NCBI RefSeq assembly: GCF_000955955.1
Contig: NZ_JYJG01000562.1
Span: 1 to 8,509 of the forward strand
Reading direction: 5' to 3'
Length of the DNA stretch: 8,509 nt
From: Lentzea aerocolonigenes
GTDB lineage: Bacteria > Actinomycetota > Actinomycetes > Mycobacteriales > Pseudonocardiaceae
Part shown: in pieces, positions 5,785 through 8,509 of the stretch
How the letters are laid out: each line of letters begins with the position of its first letter
Position numbering within the stretch: the first letter of the stretch is position 1
The notes under the pieces: model-generated
Told to the model about the DNA's origin: nothing
What the model saw: only the letters and a program-made list of their open reading frames with translations
Database searches by the model: none
Position numbers and translations under genes: made by a program

Positions 5785-8509
5785 GCCCGGTTGCGGGCCG
5801 CGAGCGGCGGGCAGCACGAGTCGTTGCTGCGCATGGACTGGGCGCCGATGCCCTCGGTCCGCACGACGTCGCTCGAACTGGCCAAACGCTGGGCAGTCGT
5901 GGGTCCGGACATGTTCGGCTTGACCGCTTCCCTCGTGTCGGCCGGTGTGCACGTGGCCACTCACCCTGATGCGGCATCGCTGCATGTGTCTGTTGTGGAC
6001 GGTGAGCCCGCGCCGGACGTGGCGGTGCTGTGCTGCCCGGACGACATGGACACCGGTGGCAAGCTGACCACGGCCGCGCAGGAGGCGTTGCGCAGGGTCG
6101 GCGGCGTGCTGCGGACGTGGGTGAACGACGACTGGTTCGCGCATTCGCGGTTGGTCGTGCTGACTCGCGGCGCGGTCGCTGCCGGTGTCGAGGACGTGCG
6201 CGACCTCGTGCACGCGCCGGTGTGGGGTTTGCTGCGGTCGTTGCAGGTCGAGTTCCCGAACCGGTTCACGCTGATCGACATCGACGACCTGCCGCCGTCG
6301 GCTGGTGTGCTGCCGTTGGCGGTCGCCGCCGGCGAACCGCAGCTCGCGATCCGGTCCGGCATCGCGTTGACGCCACGGCTCAAGCGCGTGTCGGCGTCGA
6401 TCGACAGCGACGAGGTGCTGCGCATCGACCCCAAACGCACGGTGGTCGTGACCGGCGCGGACGGCACGATGGGCGCCGCGCTGACCAGGCACCTCGTCGC
6501 GGCTTACGGCGCAAGGCATCTGCTGCTGATCAGCCCGCGCGGCCGGGCCGACGAGGCGACCGCGCGGCTGGAGTCGGAGCTGTCCGAGCTGGGCGCACGG
6601 GTCGCGGTGGCGGCCTGCGACGTGGCGGATCGTGCCGCGCTGGCCGAGGTGCTGGGCAAGCTGAAGCGGCCGATCACCGCCGTCGTCCACAGCGAGGGCG
6701 AGCACCCGGCGAAGCCGGCCGCGCCACGCGCCGACGTGTTCCGGTCCGTTGTGGACGGTGCGGTGAACCTGCACCAGCTCACGAAGAGCGGCGACGTCAC
6801 CGCGTTCGTGATGCTCTGCACGGTCGCGGGTGCGCTGGGCCTGGTGGGGTCGGGGGAGCAGGCGGCGGCGAACTCGTTCCTGGACGCGCTGGCCCGCTAC
6901 CGCCGCAAACGCGAGCTGTCCGCGACGTTCCTCGCGGTGGGCTCTACCGATGCGCCGACGACGGCGTCGCGCGTGGGTGAGCTGTCGACGCACGAGTTCG
7001 CGGCGATGTTCGACGTGGCGACGTCCGCGGGGCTGGCACAGGCCGTGATCATGCGGATCAACAGCGCGGCTTTGCGCGAGCAGACGTCGTCGACAGAGGT
7101 GCCCGCGTTGCTGCGCGGGCTGATCGACGTGTCCGCGCGGCTCGCGACGCCGGACGAGCGCGACCTCTCGGCGTTGCGGCAACGGCTGGTCGCGATGTCC
7201 CCGGAAGAGCAGGACATCTTCCTGCTCAACCTGGTGCGCACCGAGGTCGCGGGCGTGCTGGGGCTGACCGGGACCGAGCGGGCTGAGTCGAAGAAGACGT
7301 TCCGCGAGCTGGGGCTGACCTCGGTGACCGCGGTCGACCTGCGGAACCGGCTGACCGCCGCGACCGGTCTGCACCTGTCCGCGCCGGTCGCGTTCGACTA
7401 TCCGACACCGGTGGTCCTGGCACGGCATTTACGGGCGGAGCTGCTCGGTGAGCGCGCGGCCGTCGTTCCCTCGGAGATCGTGCGGGCGCAGCCGGACGAG
7501 CCGATCGCGATCGTCGGCATGGCCTGCCGCTATCCCGGCGGCGTCTCGTCGCCGGAGGACCTGTGGCGGCTGGTGATGTCGGGTGCGGACGTCGTGTCGC
7601 CGTTCCCGGCGGATCGCAACTGGGATCTGGAGAAGCTGTTCGACGGCGCGTCGCACACGCGCTCGGGCGGCTTCCTGCACGACGCGGCCGACTTCGACGC
7701 CGAGTTCTTCGGGATCTCGCCGCGGGAGGCTCTGGCGATGGATCCGCAGCAGCGTTTGCTGCTGGAGGTGTCCTGGGAGGCTTTGGAACGGGCGGGCATC
7801 GACCCGGCTTCGTTGCGCGGCACCAACGGCGGCGTCTTCGCGGGTGTGATGTACCACGACTACGGTGCTGGGCTGCTGGACGCGCCCGCCGGCACCGAGG
7901 GGTACTGGACGACCGGTACGGCCGGCAGCGTGGTGTCCGGCCGCGTCGCCTACACGCTGGGCCTGCAGGGTCCGGCGGTCACCGTCGACACCGCTTGTTC
8001 TTCGTCGTTGGTCGCATTGCACTGGGCCGCGCAGTCGTTGCGGTCAGGTGAGTCGTCGATCGCGTTGGCCGGTGGCGTGACGATCATGTCGACACCGCAG
8101 ACGTTCGTGGAGTTCTCGCGTCAGGGCGGGCTGTCGGCTGACGGTCGCTGCAAGGCCTTCTCCGATTCCGCTGACGGCACGGGCTGGTCCGAAGGCGCGG
8201 GTCTGGTCGTTCTGGAGCGGTTGTCGGACGCTCGCCGCAACGGGCACACGGTTCTCGCCGTGCTGCGCGGCTCGGCGATCAACCAGGACGGCGCGTCGAA
8301 CGGCCTGACCGCGCCGAATGGTCCGTCCCAGCAGCGAGTGATTCGGCAAGCGCTTGCGGCGGCTGGCCTGTCCACTTCGGACGTCGACGCGGTCGAGGCG
8401 CACGGCACCGGTACGACGCTGGGCGACCCGATCGAGGCGCAGGCGTTGCTCGCGACCTACGGCCAGGACCGGACTGTTCCGCTGTGGCTGGGGTCGGTGA
8501 AGTCGAATC
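4249..8509 (+). CDS. type I PKS: CoA-ligase/KR-like/ACP loading module plus KS (partial)
   Basis: The reading frame is open from ATG 4249 to the right edge; 1420 residues are visible and the C-terminus is missing. Domains in order: an acyl-CoA ligase/adenylation domain (about 1-512) that activates a carboxylic acid; a KR-like domain (about 525-944) with its structural and catalytic halves but lacking catalytic residues; an acyl carrier protein (about 988-1066, attachment Ser1025); and a ketosynthase (from 1084, Cys1250). The ligase-led start is the plan of RapA, FkbB and pimaricin loading modules, which take a free acid rather than an acyl-CoA. The KS has Cys, not Gln, so it is the condensing KS of module 1; its AT and later domains must lie past 8509. 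With a divergent Hyg5-type chorismatase next door, the loaded acid is most likely 3-hydroxybenzoate. The gene is preceded by SARP-like repeats and contains one TTA codon (7429). Confidence 0.95.
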   Translation, partial: MFRTELIRPLSDLLRYHAANAPEKVAFADSRRAVTYAELEKRTWRLGGHLAGLRLQPGDRALIFLGNGVDIIESYLGVTRANAVAVPFNPHSADAELAYVLDDSGARVVITDFAHLDQVRKLLPGRPYLRVVVSGDEPLPRGGSVVSYQDLMSRDPSVPARDDQGLDDVAFMLYTSGTTGKPKGVLSSQRACLWSVAACYAPVIGLNHDDKVLWPLPLHHSLAHVLCVVGVTAVGATARILDGFAADEVLTALEGDDYTFMCGVPAMYHHLLQVARTREVPSSALTRCLTAGSACPPALRVEFEALFGVALLDGYGSTETCGLIAVNWAHGTRVPGSCGLPVPGLAVRLVDPDTGVDVDAEAEGEVWVRGPSLMAGYHNQPEATAQAMPHGWYRTGDLARRDLYGYLTITGRVKELIIRGGENIHPGEVEEVLLRVPGVADAAVVGKPHDILGEVPIAFVVPGKQGLDPVRLYDACREQLSNFKVPEELYEIDHIPRTTSGKITRHVLLDRPARLRAASGGQHESLLRMDWAPMPSVRTTSLELAKRWAVVGPDMFGLTASLVSAGVHVATHPDAASLHVSVVDGEPAPDVAVLCCPDDMDTGGKLTTAAQEALRRVGGVLRTWVNDDWFAHSRLVVLTRGAVAAGVEDVRDLVHAPVWGLLRSLQVEFPNRFTLIDIDDLPPSAGVLPLAVAAGEPQLAIRSGIALTPRLKRVSASIDSDEVLRIDPKRTVVVTGADGTMGAALTRHLVAAYGARHLLLISPRGRADEATARLESELSELGARVAVAACDVADRAALAEVLGKLKRPITAVVHSEGEHPAKPAAPRADVFRSVVDGAVNLHQLTKSGDVTAFVMLCTVAGALGLVGSGEQAAANSFLDALARYRRKRELSATFLAVGSTDAPTTASRVGELSTHEFAAMFDVATSAGLAQAVIMRINSAALREQTSSTEVPALLRGLIDVSARLATPDERDLSALRQRLVAMSPEEQDIFLLNLVRTEVAGVLGLTGTERAESKKTFRELGLTSVTAVDLRNRLTAATGLHLSAPVAFDYPTPVVLARHLRAELLGERAAVVPSEIVRAQPDEPIAIVGMACRYPGGVSSPEDLWRLVMSGADVVSPFPADRNWDLEKLFDGASHTRSGGFLHDAADFDAEFFGISPREALAMDPQQRLLLEVSWEALERAGIDPASLRGTNGGVFAGVMYHDYGAGLLDAPAGTEGYWTTGTAGSVVSGRVAYTLGLQGPAVTVDTACSSSLVALHWAAQSLRSGESSIALAGGVTIMSTPQTFVEFSRQGGLSADGRCKAFSDSADGTGWSEGAGLVVLERLSDARRNGHTVLAVLRGSAINQDGASNGLTAPNGPSQQRVIRQALAAAGLSTSDVDAVEAHGTGTTLGDPIEAQALLATYGQDRTVPLWLGSVKSN
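5821..7080 (+). other. PKS domain: degenerate ketoreductase in the loading module
   Basis: Residues about 525-944 form a complete SDR-type KR: a structural half beginning LLRMDWAPM and a catalytic half starting near 731. The nucleotide loop reads TGADGTMG (735-742) instead of TGGTGTLG, the following SRRG is SPRG (Pro763), and the HAAG motif is HSEG (814-817). The catalytic positions aligned by spacing are Lys to Val834, Ser to Thr858 and Tyr to Gln871, while Asn875 is kept. The usual WG near the end of the domain is also lost (LAVGST). With Tyr and Lys both gone I expect no reductase activity. A spacer or docking role between CoL and ACP is inferred. Confidence 0.85.
7210..7446 (+). other. 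PKS domain: loading acyl carrier protein
   Basis: Residues about 988-1066. The segment FRELGLTSVTAVDLRNRL (1018-1035) is the ACP helix II region, with the phosphopantetheine attachment Ser1025. The usual Asp-Ser-Leu is Thr-Ser-Val here. The domain ends with FDYPTPVVLARHL, which contains the TTA codon, and is joined to the KS by a short linker. Confidence 0.9.
7429..7431 (+). other. TTA leucine codon in the PKS
   Basis: Leu1061, in the last helix of the loading ACP, is encoded by TTA. I saw no other in-frame TTA in the visible genes on reading through. In Streptomyces TTA needs the bldA tRNA, which ties translation to development; whether this host uses bldA the same way is unknown. Confidence 0.75.
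7498..8509 (+). other. PKS domain: ketosynthase of module 1 (partial)
   Basis: Residues 1084-1420 begin EPIAIVGMACRYPGG and include DPQQRLLLEVSWEALE, the active-site VDTACSSSLVAL (Cys1250) and EAHGTGTTLGDP (His1385). The window ends just after VKSN, right before the expected second catalytic histidine. Presence of Cys shows a condensing KS rather than a decarboxylating KSQ, consistent with a loading module primed by the ligase domain. Confidence 0.95.

Noticed and set aside
5992..6760. 13-base direct repeat GTTGTGGACGGTG at 5992-6004 and 6748-6760
   Set aside because: Both copies encode Val-Val-Asp-Gly in common codons within one coding region; coincidence is the simplest explanation.
5821..7080. 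Reading the middle domain of the loading module as an enoylreductase as in RapA/FkbB
   Set aside because: The domain has the KR plan (structural half, TGxxGxxG Rossmann loop, HxxG, AAAN segment) and shows no MDR-type ER motifs.
4909..7428. 839-codon open frame on the minus strand opposite the PKS
   Set aside because: It is antisense to conserved CoL, KR and ACP motifs and its Arg/His/Gln-rich translation matches no family I know.
1..8509. Mobile element, CRISPR array, tRNA or rRNA
   Set aside because: No transposase or integrase motifs, no regularly spaced long repeats and no tRNA-like cloverleaf or rRNA segments were seen on either strand.

Overview
The window carries a polyketide biosynthesis locus from a high-G+C actinomycete. 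The evidence is the strong G/C bias at third codon positions, GGAGG-type ribosome sites, a modular type I PKS, and a single rare TTA codon in that PKS. I cannot fix the genus; Streptomyces or a member of the Pseudonocardiales both fit.

Layout: three genes lie head to tail on the minus strand, transcribed leftwards from about 3980 to 86. They encode a chorismatase of the FkbO/Hyg5 family (2958-3980), a short class II DAHP synthase (1715-2923) and a flavin-dependent aromatic hydroxylase of the MhpA/PheA type (86-1690). Gaps of 34 and 24 bases and an AGGAG/AGGGA-type site before each downstream gene point to one operon. A 268-base divergent intergenic region (3981-4248) separates them from a giant PKS gene on the plus strand. 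That gene starts at 4249 and runs off the right edge, so the first 1420 residues are visible. Its domain order is CoA-ligase/adenylation, a KR-like domain, ACP, then KS of the first extension module.

How the genes work together (inference from family knowledge): the DAHP synthase pushes carbon into the shikimate pathway. The chorismatase cleaves chorismate to pyruvate and a C7 ring acid. The ligase domain of the PKS adenylates that acid and loads it on the ACP, and the KS starts chain extension. Active-site residues of the chorismatase (Gly240, Cys327, Glu334) match what I remember of Hyg5 rather than FkbO, so the starter is most likely 3-hydroxybenzoate rather than the dihydroxycyclohexene acid of rapamycin/FK506. 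The aromatic hydroxylase would add another ring hydroxyl before or after assembly. The overall logic resembles 3-hydroxybenzoate-primed polyketides such as cuevaene A, but the downstream modules are outside the window and the product cannot be named.

Most notable points: (i) the loading module carries a complete but apparently dead ketoreductase, with catalytic Tyr, Ser and Lys all replaced, where rapamycin-type loading modules have an enoylreductase; (ii) three TAGGGGG/A heptamers lie in exact 11-base register upstream of the PKS, the geometry of SARP activator sites; (iii) nested inverted repeats lie across the candidate promoter of the starter-unit operon; (iv) a lone TTA codon lies in the loading ACP. 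No RNA genes, mobile elements or CRISPR arrays were seen. Bases 1-85 hold only a weak hairpin.
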